NCBI GenBank assembly: GCA_003225005.1
Contig: QIAN01000139.1
Location: forward strand, 1-51,975
Source of the DNA: Acidobacteriota bacterium
Lineage (GTDB): Bacteria; Acidobacteriota; Terriglobia; Terriglobales; Acidobacteriaceae
DNA: 51,975 bases
Direction: 5' to 3'
Below are positions 16,600 through 25,340 of the stretch, in pieces. The translations under genes and the position numbers were made by a program. Under the pieces are notes generated by a model. That model had not been told where the DNA came from. It saw only the letters and a program-made list of their open reading frames with translations, and did not search any database. Positions within the stretch are counted from its first letter, which is position 1; every line of letters starts with the position of its first letter.

Positions 16600-18612
16600 A
16601 TGTTTCTAACAGGCCGCTTGCTGTGCGTTCTTTGCTTGGTTGCGAGCGCAATGGTGGCTAGTGCCGCCGTGCCTCACCCTCCCAAGCCTCAGCCTCCCAA
16701 CGTCATTCTGATCACATTGGACACGGTGCGCGCCGACCGAATGGGCTTCCTCGGCTCGCAGCGCGGGCTCACGCCACACCTCGATGCCATGGCCCGCCAG
16801 TCCGTGGTGTTTACCCGCGCATACGCTCAAGTTCCGCTGACAACGGCGTCGCACGCCACCATCCTGACGGGTACGTATCCGCAGTATCACCAGGTAAATG
16901 GTTTTGGAGTGCCGCTGCCCCAAGATGTGACGTTCGCTACTTCCATCTTTAGGAGCCATGGATATCACACAGCGGCTTTTGTCGGTTCTTTGGTGCTGGA
17001 CCCTGCCACACGGTCCGCTCCAGGCTTTGACCGGGGATTTGACACATTTGATGCCGGATTCCACAGACGGCGCCCACGAGAAAGTCGCTATCAGGCGATT
17101 GAACGCCGCGGCGGTGAGGTGGTTGCGCACGCATTAGCCTGGTTAAGCCAGCATCCGCGTGGTCCGTTTTTCATCTGGGTGCATCTTTACGATGCGCACG
17201 ATCCCTACGATCCTCCAGAGCCCTATAAGAGCCGTTACGCCTCTGCGCCCTACGATGGCGAGATTGCCTATGTCGATTCCGCGGTCGGTAAATTCCTGAC
17301 TCAACTGCGGACACGAGGACTCTATGAAGGCGCGGTCATTGCCGTAATGGCCGACCATGGCGAGGCTCTGGGGGAACACGGAGAAGCTACGCACGGGATT
17401 TTTCTCTACGATGAGACGATTCACGTCCCACTTCTATTCAAGTTGCCGGGAGAGCGTTCTGCAGGAAAACGAATCGACAGTCGCGTCCAGTTGGTGGATG
17501 CACTCCCCACCATCCTGCGGGCAGCAGGAATTGCTCCCCCGCCTGAAATGCAAGGACGGTGCCTTCTGACAATATTGCAATCCCTGGGCCCCAAGGGAGC
17601 AATAGGCCAAACGGAATTGACGGCTCCCGATCGCCCGGCGTATGCCGAGAGCGACTATCCGCACCGCACCTTTGGATGGAGCTCGCTGCGGGCACTGCGA
17701 GCAGGAAAGTATCTCTATATCGATGCACCGCGTGCCGAACTTTATGATCAGGTTTCGGATGGGAAAGAGGAACACAATCTGTCCGCAACGTCTGTGGCGC
17801 TGGTCAGCACCTTGGCTAGCCAACTCAATGTGTTCCGCCAGAATACGAGTAGCAGCAGGGAAGCCCCGAAAGTGACCGTTGATCCAGAACTTCAGGAAAA
17901 ACTGAGCGCGCTCGGATATGTATCGGATAGTAGTTCGTCACCTATGCCCGGTATCAAAGAAACTGGTGCCGACCCCAAAGATAAAGTTGAGGTCGTCAAC
18001 TTGCTGCACCAGGCTGAGATACTCAAGGAAGAAATGCTCTTCCGGGAGGCGGTCCCACCGCTGGAGCGGGTGATTGCTCTCGAGCCCAACCTGCCGATTG
18101 CCTATCTGCAGCTGGGCACAGCCCTAAGTTCTCTCAGGAACTACGATAAGGCGTTGCCGGTGTTGCGCAAGGCAGTGGAAATGCGTCCTGACTTAATTAT
18201 TCCGCGGTACCAATTAGGCTCGGCGCTGTTTGAGACTGGGGAATTCGGAGCGGCCGCGATCGAGTTCGAGACAGCCGTGTCTCGATCTCCCGAGTGGCCG
18301 GAAGCACATTTTTCTCTGGCGACTGCCTATGCCCGAATGGACCGCATGCCGGAGGCGATCAAGGAATATGAGAAAGTAATTGAACTCAGACCAAATCACT
18401 ACGGAGCGCACTTGCTTTTGGGGAGAGCGCTGGCTCTCTCGGGGGACCCGGCTTCTGCTCTTCCGAAACTGACAAAGGCAGCTTCCCTTCAACCGGACTC
18501 CCCCGAACCACACTCATTCCTCGCCGATGTGTATGAGCAGTTGGGGAAGACCGCGGATGCAGACCGAGAACGGGCCGAAGCTGAGCGTCTGAAGACGAAC
18601 CGCAAACCATGA
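16600..18612 (+). CDS. Sulfatase-fold hydrolase fused to TPR domain (paralogue 1)
   Basis: The product (670 residues from the ATG at 16600; TTG at 16591 is an alternative) has a signal peptide (about 1-23), an alkaline-phosphatase/sulfatase-superfamily domain (about 33-430) and a C-terminal TPR array (about 480-660). Metal-site motifs are present: ITLDTVRAD (38-46) and ADHGEALGEHGEATHG. The nucleophile segment reads LTTASHATILTG. Aligned with the sulfatase signature CxPSRxxLLTG it has Thr81 in place of the Cys/Ser that becomes formylglycine, and His in place of Arg. It is thus probably not an ordinary sulfatase; Thr nucleophiles occur in phosphotransferases and phosphodiesterases of the same fold. 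It converges on paralogue 2, stops 6 bases apart. Confidence 0.9.
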   Translation: MFLTGRLLCVLCLVASAMVASAAVPHPPKPQPPNVILITLDTVRADRMGFLGSQRGLTPHLDAMARQSVVFTRAYAQVPLTTASHATILTGTYPQYHQVNGFGVPLPQDVTFATSIFRSHGYHTAAFVGSLVLDPATRSAPGFDRGFDTFDAGFHRRRPRESRYQAIERRGGEVVAHALAWLSQHPRGPFFIWVHLYDAHDPYDPPEPYKSRYASAPYDGEIAYVDSAVGKFLTQLRTRGLYEGAVIAVMADHGEALGEHGEATHGIFLYDETIHVPLLFKLPGERSAGKRIDSRVQLVDALPTILRAAGIAPPPEMQGRCLLTILQSLGPKGAIGQTELTAPDRPAYAESDYPHRTFGWSSLRALRAGKYLYIDAPRAELYDQVSDGKEEHNLSATSVALVSTLASQLNVFRQNTSSSREAPKVTVDPELQEKLSALGYVSDSSSSPMPGIKETGADPKDKVEVVNLLHQAEILKEEMLFREAVPPLERVIALEPNLPIAYLQLGTALSSLRNYDKALPVLRKAVEMRPDLIIPRYQLGSALFETGEFGAAAIEFETAVSRSPEWPEAHFSLATAYARMDRMPEAIKEYEKVIELRPNHYGAHLLLGRALALSGDPASALPKLTKAASLQPDSPEPHSFLADVYEQLGKTADADRERAEAERLKTNRKP

Positions 18613-18618
18613 TCTATG

Positions 18619-20703
18619 TCACCGTTGGGGCATGAGCTCGCAGAATTTTTCCTCCAGTGTGCAAGCCTCTCTGTATTGGGTTAGAGCGGCGGCAGGTTCT
18701 TGCATACGCTGCAAAGCGAACGCTAGATTCAGGTGTGCTTCCGCCAAACTGGGATCGAGCTTCAACGCAACCCGATAACTCCGAACCGCCTTCTCCAGCC
18801 TATTGGTTCGACTGTAGCAGATGCCGAGATAGTTATGCAGATGTGCATCTTCAAGGCCCAGGGAAATCGCTTTCTCCAGATGCGGCGCAGCCGCAATATA
18901 GTCCTTCTGGTTAAAAAGGGCCATGCCCAGCTCGCGCTGTCCCGGATAAAAATTCGGCTGGACGGTAACCGCTTTTTGGTATGCCGAAAGAGCTGCGGCT
19001 GGGTTGCTGCCGGCATCCAGTAAGCCAGTCTCATACCAGGCTCGGTAATTCTGTGGGTTGATGCTCACTGCTTTCTGCAGCCAGCTTTTCGCTTCGTCCG
19101 CGTGGCCGAGCTTGGCGAGCGCGCGAGCCAAGCCGGTCATCGCATTGTCGAAGTTGGGATTAAGCTTCAAGCAACGCTGCAACTGATCCGCCGCTTCGGC
19201 CCATTTCTCGTGCCGCACGGCTGTCTCGCCCAGCAAGAAAGGGATGACGTAAATGTTCGGATCCTGCTCCTGCACCTTTCGGAGTAGAGCATCAGCTTGA
19301 TCGTCGTTGTGTCTTTGCAATGCGTCCTCTGCTTCGAGAACGGAGTTAAACTCCTCCAGTTTGCTCTTGGGGTCGGCTAAACCTGAAAGCAGGGCGCCTG
19401 CGGGCACCGGTGAATGGTAGGCAACATATCCCAGCGCGCGCAATTTATCCAGCGCGTCCGGACTTAGCCTTGAGTTATTGTCCGGCGCCGGGCCATAAGG
19501 GTGATTGTGCAGCACTGCCTGCAATCTATCTTTGAGCACCGCTATGGTCGCGCTTTGCTGCGGAGCTAGATTATGTTTCTCTTCCGAGTCCGCGTCTAAG
19601 TCATAGAGTTCGGGCTGCGGCGCCTCGATGTAATGGTAACGCGCGGTCTCCAGTGCGTGCAGCGGGCTCCATCCAAAAGAACTGAAGGGATAAAACGTCT
19701 CGCTGTAAGCGACATCGTCGGAGGCAGCGGCGGCGTCAAGCAGGCCGTGCGATTGCAGTTGCTGCCCCATTCCATCGTGAATGCCCGCTGCTTCCAGCAG
19801 TGTCGGAGCGACCGCGGTCGTTTCCACTGGCCGCGTGGCTCGTCCCGGCCGAATCCCGCTCCCCGCAGCGGGTTTGACGATGAGCGGCACATGTACGGTG
19901 GCGTTGTACACGAAAAAACCGTGCTCATGCTCTCCATGCTCGCCCAAAGACTCGCCATGATCACTGAGAAACAAGATCACGCTGGAATCATAAAGCTGGG
20001 TCTGCTTCAGCCATGCAAGCAGTCGCCCGAGTTCATGGTCTGCGTAGGCGATCTCTCCGTCATACAGATGGGATTGATACTGGCTGCGAAACGGCTCAGG
20101 TGGATCATACGGGCTGTGCGGATCGTACAAATGAAGCCAGAAGAAAAAAGGCCGCAGCTGATTCTTTTTCAGCCACGCCAGAGCGCGATCAACGCTCTCC
20201 CCCGCTCGTCTGTCCACCAGTCCAATGTCGCGATTGACGAAGGCTTCTGGCGCAAAGGCATCGTCGTAAAAGTCGAATCCCCGAGCTAGCCCCCAACTCC
20301 GGTCGAGCACGAAAGCGCTGACCACCGCCCCCGTGGCATAGCCATGCTGTTTGAAAGCTTGGGCGGCAGAGCGGATTCGAGGATCGAGCGGTTGTCCGGT
20401 AAAATCCTGCACCCCGTTCTGGAATGGATACATCCCCGTCAGAATGGCCGCGTGTGAAGGCCAGGTTAACGGAACTTGCGAAAAAGCGCGCTCGAACACG
20501 ACGCCGTCGCGGCCTAGAGCATCGAGCGTCGGGGTCTCAATGTTCTTATTCCCGTAACATCCCAGGTGGTCCGCGCGCACTGTGTCAAGCGTGATCAGAA
20601 TGACGTTACGCGCCCGCTTCGCCGGGGGATTCGCAGCGGCGACAAGGTGAGCGAATGTCAATAAGAGACAGACCAACAGCGGGATTCTGGTCGCACTCCA
20701 CAT
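18619..20703 (-). CDS. Sulfatase-fold hydrolase fused to TPR domain (paralogue 2)
   Basis: The 694-residue product repeats the signal peptide/sulfatase-fold/TPR layout. The signal is MWSATRIPLLVCLLLTFAHL, cleaved near VAAA. Metal-site motifs are ITLDTVRADHLGCYG and LSDHGESLGEHGEHEHG. The nucleophile segment is LTWPSHAAILTG, again Thr where sulfatases have Cys/Ser. The TPR part (about 450-690) is the longest of the four, with about seven units (ALSAYQKAVTVQPNFYPGQR, AAPHLEKAISLGLEDAHLHN, AVRSYRVALKLDPSLAEAH). It lies 34 bases downstream of paralogue 3 on the same strand, implying an operon. No good ribosome-binding site precedes the ATG, so coupling to paralogue 3 may matter. Confidence 0.9.
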   Translation of the reverse strand: MWSATRIPLLVCLLLTFAHLVAAANPPAKRARNVILITLDTVRADHLGCYGNKNIETPTLDALGRDGVVFERAFSQVPLTWPSHAAILTGMYPFQNGVQDFTGQPLDPRIRSAAQAFKQHGYATGAVVSAFVLDRSWGLARGFDFYDDAFAPEAFVNRDIGLVDRRAGESVDRALAWLKKNQLRPFFFWLHLYDPHSPYDPPEPFRSQYQSHLYDGEIAYADHELGRLLAWLKQTQLYDSSVILFLSDHGESLGEHGEHEHGFFVYNATVHVPLIVKPAAGSGIRPGRATRPVETTAVAPTLLEAAGIHDGMGQQLQSHGLLDAAAASDDVAYSETFYPFSSFGWSPLHALETARYHYIEAPQPELYDLDADSEEKHNLAPQQSATIAVLKDRLQAVLHNHPYGPAPDNNSRLSPDALDKLRALGYVAYHSPVPAGALLSGLADPKSKLEEFNSVLEAEDALQRHNDDQADALLRKVQEQDPNIYVIPFLLGETAVRHEKWAEAADQLQRCLKLNPNFDNAMTGLARALAKLGHADEAKSWLQKAVSINPQNYRAWYETGLLDAGSNPAAALSAYQKAVTVQPNFYPGQRELGMALFNQKDYIAAAPHLEKAISLGLEDAHLHNYLGICYSRTNRLEKAVRSYRVALKLDPSLAEAHLNLAFALQRMQEPAAALTQYREACTLEEKFCELMPQR

Positions 20704-20737
20704 TCAGTTATCAACCTGTTTCGTCAGGTAACGAGGT

Positions 20738-22711
20738 CTACTGCGGCCGCACCTGTTGCGCCTTGCGCATTTCTTCGTCCGCTTCCACGTTTAGACCCTT
20801 GGCGGCAAGAGCCTTGGCCAGCGCTACATGAGCACCAGGATCGTGCGGATCGAGTTCGGTTGCGCGGCGCAGTTCGGCCAGCGCTTCTTCAGTTTGACCC
20901 TGATACAGCAACAACTCGCCCCATGCGCGATGAGCCGCAGCATATTCTGGATAAATAGTCGCCGATTGCCGGAAGGCCGCCGCTGCCTCTGGGATCATTT
21001 GCTTCTTCAGGTACGCCGCCCCCAAGTTAAAGGCCGCGGAAAAATTTGTTTCATCGAGCTCCAGCGCTCGCTTCAACATTTGAATTGCCTGATCGAAGTC
21101 CCCGTTTCGCGCGTATGCAAGTCCTAGCTGGAATGCCGCCAGCTCATAGCCAGGGCTGAGTTCCAAAACCCGCTGAAGTTCCGCTACAGCTTTGGGATAT
21201 TCTCGCAGCCGGTAGTAATTCAGTCCAAGAAGATAGTGTACGGGAATCGAATTGCGTTCCGTTGTCAGAGTCGCTGTCAGCTTTTCGGTCGAGCTCTGAT
21301 ACTCCCCGTGCTGGCTCGCTGCGATGGCATCTGAAATGAGTTCGTAAACTTGAATGCGGTCTTTCGGGTCCGGCCGGGAGTTGTCAGTCGTAGTCGGGCT
21401 AGTTCCTCCGGAGAAACCTGCATATCCCAGAGACTTCAGCCTCTCCATCAATGCTGGATCGAGGCCGGTCTTCTCCGCCAGCTCCTGGTCCGCGCTGTAT
21501 TGGCGCACCAGCGCCCTCAATCGCGCCTGCAGCTCGCCCCCCACGGCTTTTTTATCCGCATAGAGATTCCGCGTCTCGCCGGGGTCCGCAGCCAAATCGT
21601 AAAGTTCAGGCTTCGGGGCTTCGATAAATTGATATTTCTCCGTCTCCACCGATCGCAATTCGCTCCAGTTAAAGTGCAGGCGAGGCAGGAACGTCTCTGC
21701 GTAGACGCTAATAGAGTCCTCTTTTTTCCCCGTAAGCAGCGGCAGAAGGCTGCGGCCTTGCACCTGTGCAGGCACCTCAATCTTCAACTCCTGCAGCACG
21801 GTGGGCATCAGGTCGGTCAGGCTCACCAACTCCGAGACGGTTTTGGAGGCCACTGCTCCGGGTAAATGGATGATCACCGGCACGTGCAGCGTCGCATTGT
21901 AGATGAAGAAGCCATGAGTCTTCTCTCCATGCTCGCCCAGGCTTTCGCCATGATCTCCCGCGAGTACGATCAGAGTGTTGTCATAAAGCCCTTTTGCCTT
22001 CAGGAAAGCGATTACGCGCCCAAACTGCGCGTCGGCGAAGGCAATCTCACCGTCGTACAACCGATCCCTATATTGCTCGCTATACGGCGGTGGGGGCTGG
22101 TACGGGTAATGCGGATCATACAGATGCACCCACAGAAAGAACTTGCTCTCCGCGTTCTTGCCCAACCAATCCAACGCGACGTCGGTTACCACATTCCCGG
22201 GACGCTCCATCGCCTCGAGATTCGATTCTTGCATCCGATTGAAATCGAAGTGGTCATAATAGAAATCAAATCCCTGGTTCAGGCCAAATCGCGAATCCAG
22301 GACCGCTGATCCGATTACAGCGCCGGTCGTATATCCCTGCTGCCTCAGAACAGTTGCGAGCGTGGGCTGCTTGGGATTGAGCTTATTACCGCTGAAGTCG
22401 TGCATCCCGCTCAGTGTGGGATACGTTCCAGTGAAAATCGCCGTGTGCGCCGGCAGGGTGACCGGAACTGGAGTGTAGGCTCGTTCAAAACGTGCGTTGT
22501 CGGCGGAAAACGTGTCGATGTTCGGAGTGCGAATCTTGGTGTAACCATAGCAACCAAGATGATCAGCCCGCAGTGTGTCAATCGTGATAACGACAACGTT
22601 GGAAGCATGTTTTACTTCGCCCGCTAGTCCACTGGTGGGGAGAAGGCAGACGATCCAGAAGAATGCAACGCGCCGGGAAAGGGCCATGAGCAAAGCAAAA
22701 TTATAACGCAT
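20738..22711 (-). CDS. Sulfatase-fold hydrolase fused to TPR domain (paralogue 3)
   Basis: This 657-residue paralogue has the same order of domains. A second ATG at 22687 would give a more compact signal peptide (MALSRRVAFFWIVCLLPTSG) and is a plausible real start; neither has a clear Shine-Dalgarno. Metal motifs are ITIDTLRADHLGCYGY and AGDHGESLGEHGEKTHG. The nucleophile segment is VTLPAHTAIFTG, with Thr at the formylglycine position and Ala-His replacing Ser-Arg. Five to six TPR units occupy about 460-650 (AVAELQRVLELSPGYELAAF, AIQMLKRALELDETNFSAAF, AAAAFRQSATIYPEYAAAHR). It is the first gene of a minus-strand pair with paralogue 2, divergent from paralogue 4 across a 620-base gap with a transposase scar. 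Confidence 0.9.
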   Translation of the reverse strand: MRYNFALLMALSRRVAFFWIVCLLPTSGLAGEVKHASNVVVITIDTLRADHLGCYGYTKIRTPNIDTFSADNARFERAYTPVPVTLPAHTAIFTGTYPTLSGMHDFSGNKLNPKQPTLATVLRQQGYTTGAVIGSAVLDSRFGLNQGFDFYYDHFDFNRMQESNLEAMERPGNVVTDVALDWLGKNAESKFFLWVHLYDPHYPYQPPPPYSEQYRDRLYDGEIAFADAQFGRVIAFLKAKGLYDNTLIVLAGDHGESLGEHGEKTHGFFIYNATLHVPVIIHLPGAVASKTVSELVSLTDLMPTVLQELKIEVPAQVQGRSLLPLLTGKKEDSISVYAETFLPRLHFNWSELRSVETEKYQFIEAPKPELYDLAADPGETRNLYADKKAVGGELQARLRALVRQYSADQELAEKTGLDPALMERLKSLGYAGFSGGTSPTTTDNSRPDPKDRIQVYELISDAIAASQHGEYQSSTEKLTATLTTERNSIPVHYLLGLNYYRLREYPKAVAELQRVLELSPGYELAAFQLGLAYARNGDFDQAIQMLKRALELDETNFSAAFNLGAAYLKKQMIPEAAAAFRQSATIYPEYAAAHRAWGELLLYQGQTEEALAELRRATELDPHDPGAHVALAKALAAKGLNVEADEEMRKAQQVRPQ

Positions 22712-23330
22712 GATGACCGCAGGCAGGGGGCGCCGCCACGGTTACAACGGCGAACAACTGGATGAATCCGGCGGTCCAGCATCCTCTACTCCGCGAGATA
22801 TTCTGTCAACTGGCTATCATGGGGTGGTAGAGCCTGCCCACATTGTATCCCCCTTAGCGAGATTGAAATGTGTGAGTGAGAAACGCCTTAGGGATCTGGC
22901 CGGACGGCTCCTCAAAAGCCGGGAGGCCAGCGACCGGGATTACAATCCGCAGCCGTGCCTCTTCCCTACTTCACTTTGGTGCGAGAAATGAAAGTGCCTA
23001 CAACCATCGCTTGCGCCTCGTCGCTCACGCTCGTCAGCATGGCATAAAGCCCGCCCCGCTGGTTCGTCTCAGATCACCGTCCCCACCGTGCACAAGTGGC
23101 TGCGCCGTTATCAGCAGCAGAGGTCGCGCGGCCTCATCGAGCTTTCCCGCGCTCCTCATCACCTGCCCGGGAAGGCTTCCCGCCGACATCGAATAGCAGG
23201 TCGTCGCTTTGCGCCAGTAGTTGTTCACTTTCGCGCTCAACTTTTTCTGGCTAGCTTCGCAACCCGACTGAGCAGGAGTGCCGGCGGAGAGCGGCACCGA
23301 AGCGCGCTTACTGTGCTAGGCTGATTGGCG
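22712..23330. other. Divergent intergenic region between sulfatase-fold paralogues 3 and 4
   Basis: No intact gene is visible in this 619-base gap. Its right half contains a broken transposase-like helix-turn-helix remnant, listed separately. The left half (22712-22970) shows nothing recognisable. The promoters of both flanking genes must lie here, but I found no convincing -35/-10 pair; TTATAAT inside the start region of paralogue 3 is the only striking AT-rich hexamer. Confidence 0.4.
22978..23177 (+). pseudogene. Transposase helix-turn-helix remnant (IS481-like)
   Basis: Two frames joined across small indels give about 60 residues that read as the N-terminus of a DDE transposase with a helix-turn-helix: NHRLRLVAHARQHGIKPA, then RWFVS, then ITVPTVHKWLRRYQQQ and GLIELSRAPHH. 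The 'V-P-T-V-H-K-W-L-R-R-Y' recognition helix followed by 'G-L-x-x-x-S-R-x-P-H' is typical of IS481-type transposases. The catalytic integrase core is missing and the frame is broken near 23055-23070. It is therefore an old insertion scar and not an active element. I saw no terminal inverted repeats around it. Confidence 0.55.
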
Positions 23331-25298
23331 ATGCAGGCCTTTCGGATCCTAGTGTGTTTTCTCCTGCTCGTGACAGCGGCCTTTGGGCGCGAATCGGTTA
23401 CGACCAAGAGCACGCAACCTGAGGTATTCCTGATCACCATCGACACGCTCCGAGCCGACCACGTTCACTGCTACGGCTACGACAAGCTAGAAACTCCAAC
23501 CTTAGACGCACTGGCGCATGAAGGCATCCGCTTCACCCAAGCTTTTACGCCCAGCCCTATCACCAACACGTCCCATGCCAGCATCCTGACCGGACTGCTG
23601 CCAGGCTCGCATGGAGTGACGGATTTCGCCGTGCCCCTGTCAACGGCCCATCCAACCGTGGCGGAGTTGCTCAAAGCACACGGCTATCACACAGGAGCCT
23701 TTATCGGTGCGGTGATTCTTGACAGCAAGACCCTGGCGCCGGGATTTGATCGAGGGTTCGACTTCTACGACAACTTTCCAGAACATTCGTCGACAAAGTC
23801 GCGCTGGGGACGCCTCGAGCGCCGCGGCATGGACGTAGCGGAACATGCGGAAGACTGGTTGACGAAGCACCCTGCGGGTCCACACTTCGTGTGGGTACAC
23901 TTATACGATCCCCACGACCCGTACGAACCGCCCCTGCCTTATTCGCAGATCTACAAAGATCGCTTGTATGACGGCGAGATCGCTTACGCTGACTCAGCTC
24001 TCGGGAATTTTATTACCTATTTGAAGAAGCATGGTTGGTACAAGAATTCCTTGATCGTTGTTGTGGGCGATCACGGCGAAGGTCTAGGTGAACATCACGA
24101 GGATACGCACGGAATCTTCCTGTACGACTCAACCACGCACGTTCCCTTGATTTTGAAACTGCCCGGAGAAACCGCCCGCAAGGCGAAAGTGGTCGAAGCG
24201 CAAGTGCGTACCACCGACATTCTGCCGACGGTGCTCGACCTAGCCAGGGTCACTGCTCCCGCGAAGCTGGACGGCGAATCGCTGCAGCCATATTTCACAG
24301 GGACAGGTACGGATGCATCGGAGCGAATTGCCCTCGGGGAGACCGATTATCCCTTGCGCTTCGGTTGGGCGCCGTTGCGGTCGGTGCGCACGCAAAGCCT
24401 CAAGTTCATCGAAGCTCCTCGTCCAGAGCTCTTTGACCTGCATGCCGACGCGGCGGAACTGAACAACCAATATGAGCCGTGGAACGCACAAGTGAAGAAG
24501 CTTCGCGGAATGTTGGCCGGACTTCGGGCGAAAGCTCCGCCGCCGGCGCCTTCCCAAGGCGTGGTCGGGCAGGGAACCATCGATGAATTGAAGGCACTGG
24601 GCTATCTCGGCAAGGCCGATGTGGGAAGCGCAACCAACGTTCCCGAACCATCGTTGTTGCCGGATCCAAAAGACAAGATTGAAGAACAGAATCTGCTCCA
24701 CCTGGCAATGATTGCGTCGGAGGACGATCGTGCCGCTGATGCTCGTCGGTCTCTCGAGAAGGTGTTGCAACTTGATCCGAAATCCCCTACTGCGCTGCGA
24801 CAACTGGGAGAACTCGAGCTACGCGCCGGGGACTATGTGAACAGCGCCCAACATCTGAAGGTCGCTTTGGAGGTGCGCCCAGACGATGCCACCGCCTCGT
24901 TCTATGAAGGGCAGGCATTAGAAAAGACGCACGATCTGCCCGGCGCACGAGATGCTCTCGAAGACAGCTTGAAACTGCTGCCTGGACAATTCGAAGCCCG
25001 CCTGCTGCTAGGTCAGGTCTATCTTGGATTGAAAAATCCGAATGCTGCGGAGGACCAGTTTGAAGCCGCGCTACTGCTTCGATCAAATAGTATCGAAGGG
25101 CGACTCGGTGTCGCGGAGGCACAGATAGCCGAAGGCAACTTTAACGAAGCCGTGCAGCAACTCGAATCTCTTTCCAAATCGCAATCGAGGAACGCTGAGG
25201 TCTTCGAGTTGCTGGCGCAAGCTTATACGGGATTGGGCAAGAAAGTGGAAGCGGAGCAGGCCGAAGCGCGGGCTAAGCTGCTGCGTGGCAAAACGTAG
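23331..25298 (+). CDS. Sulfatase-fold hydrolase fused to TPR domain (paralogue 4)
   Basis: From the ATG at 23331 the product is 655 residues (TTG at 23325 is an alternative). It has a signal peptide (MQAFRILVCFLLLVTAAFG), a sulfatase-fold domain to about residue 420 and five to six TPR units (about 440-650). Metal motifs: ITIDTLRADHVHCYGY and VGDHGEGLGEHHEDTHG, in which a His interrupts the usual LGEHGE. The nucleophile segment is ITNTSHASILTG: Thr at the formylglycine position, as in the other three copies. The TPR section includes SLEKVLQLDPKSPTALRQL and AQHLKVALEVRPDDATASF. It is divergent from paralogue 3. The TPR domain probably brings partner proteins to the catalytic domain in the periplasm. 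Confidence 0.9.
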   Translation: MQAFRILVCFLLLVTAAFGRESVTTKSTQPEVFLITIDTLRADHVHCYGYDKLETPTLDALAHEGIRFTQAFTPSPITNTSHASILTGLLPGSHGVTDFAVPLSTAHPTVAELLKAHGYHTGAFIGAVILDSKTLAPGFDRGFDFYDNFPEHSSTKSRWGRLERRGMDVAEHAEDWLTKHPAGPHFVWVHLYDPHDPYEPPLPYSQIYKDRLYDGEIAYADSALGNFITYLKKHGWYKNSLIVVVGDHGEGLGEHHEDTHGIFLYDSTTHVPLILKLPGETARKAKVVEAQVRTTDILPTVLDLARVTAPAKLDGESLQPYFTGTGTDASERIALGETDYPLRFGWAPLRSVRTQSLKFIEAPRPELFDLHADAAELNNQYEPWNAQVKKLRGMLAGLRAKAPPPAPSQGVVGQGTIDELKALGYLGKADVGSATNVPEPSLLPDPKDKIEEQNLLHLAMIASEDDRAADARRSLEKVLQLDPKSPTALRQLGELELRAGDYVNSAQHLKVALEVRPDDATASFYEGQALEKTHDLPGARDALEDSLKLLPGQFEARLLLGQVYLGLKNPNAAEDQFEAALLLRSNSIEGRLGVAEAQIAEGNFNEAVQQLESLSKSQSRNAEVFELLAQAYTGLGKKVEAEQAEARAKLLRGKT

Positions 25299-25340
25299 TT
25301 CAGGCTCCTCGAATCCTCATACCTCCGCGCTGGTGAGCGA

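Noticed and set aside
22710-22991. 93-codon open frame between sulfatase-fold paralogues 3 and 4
   Set aside because: No recognisable content, no ribosome-binding site; only the later transposase remnant reads as protein.
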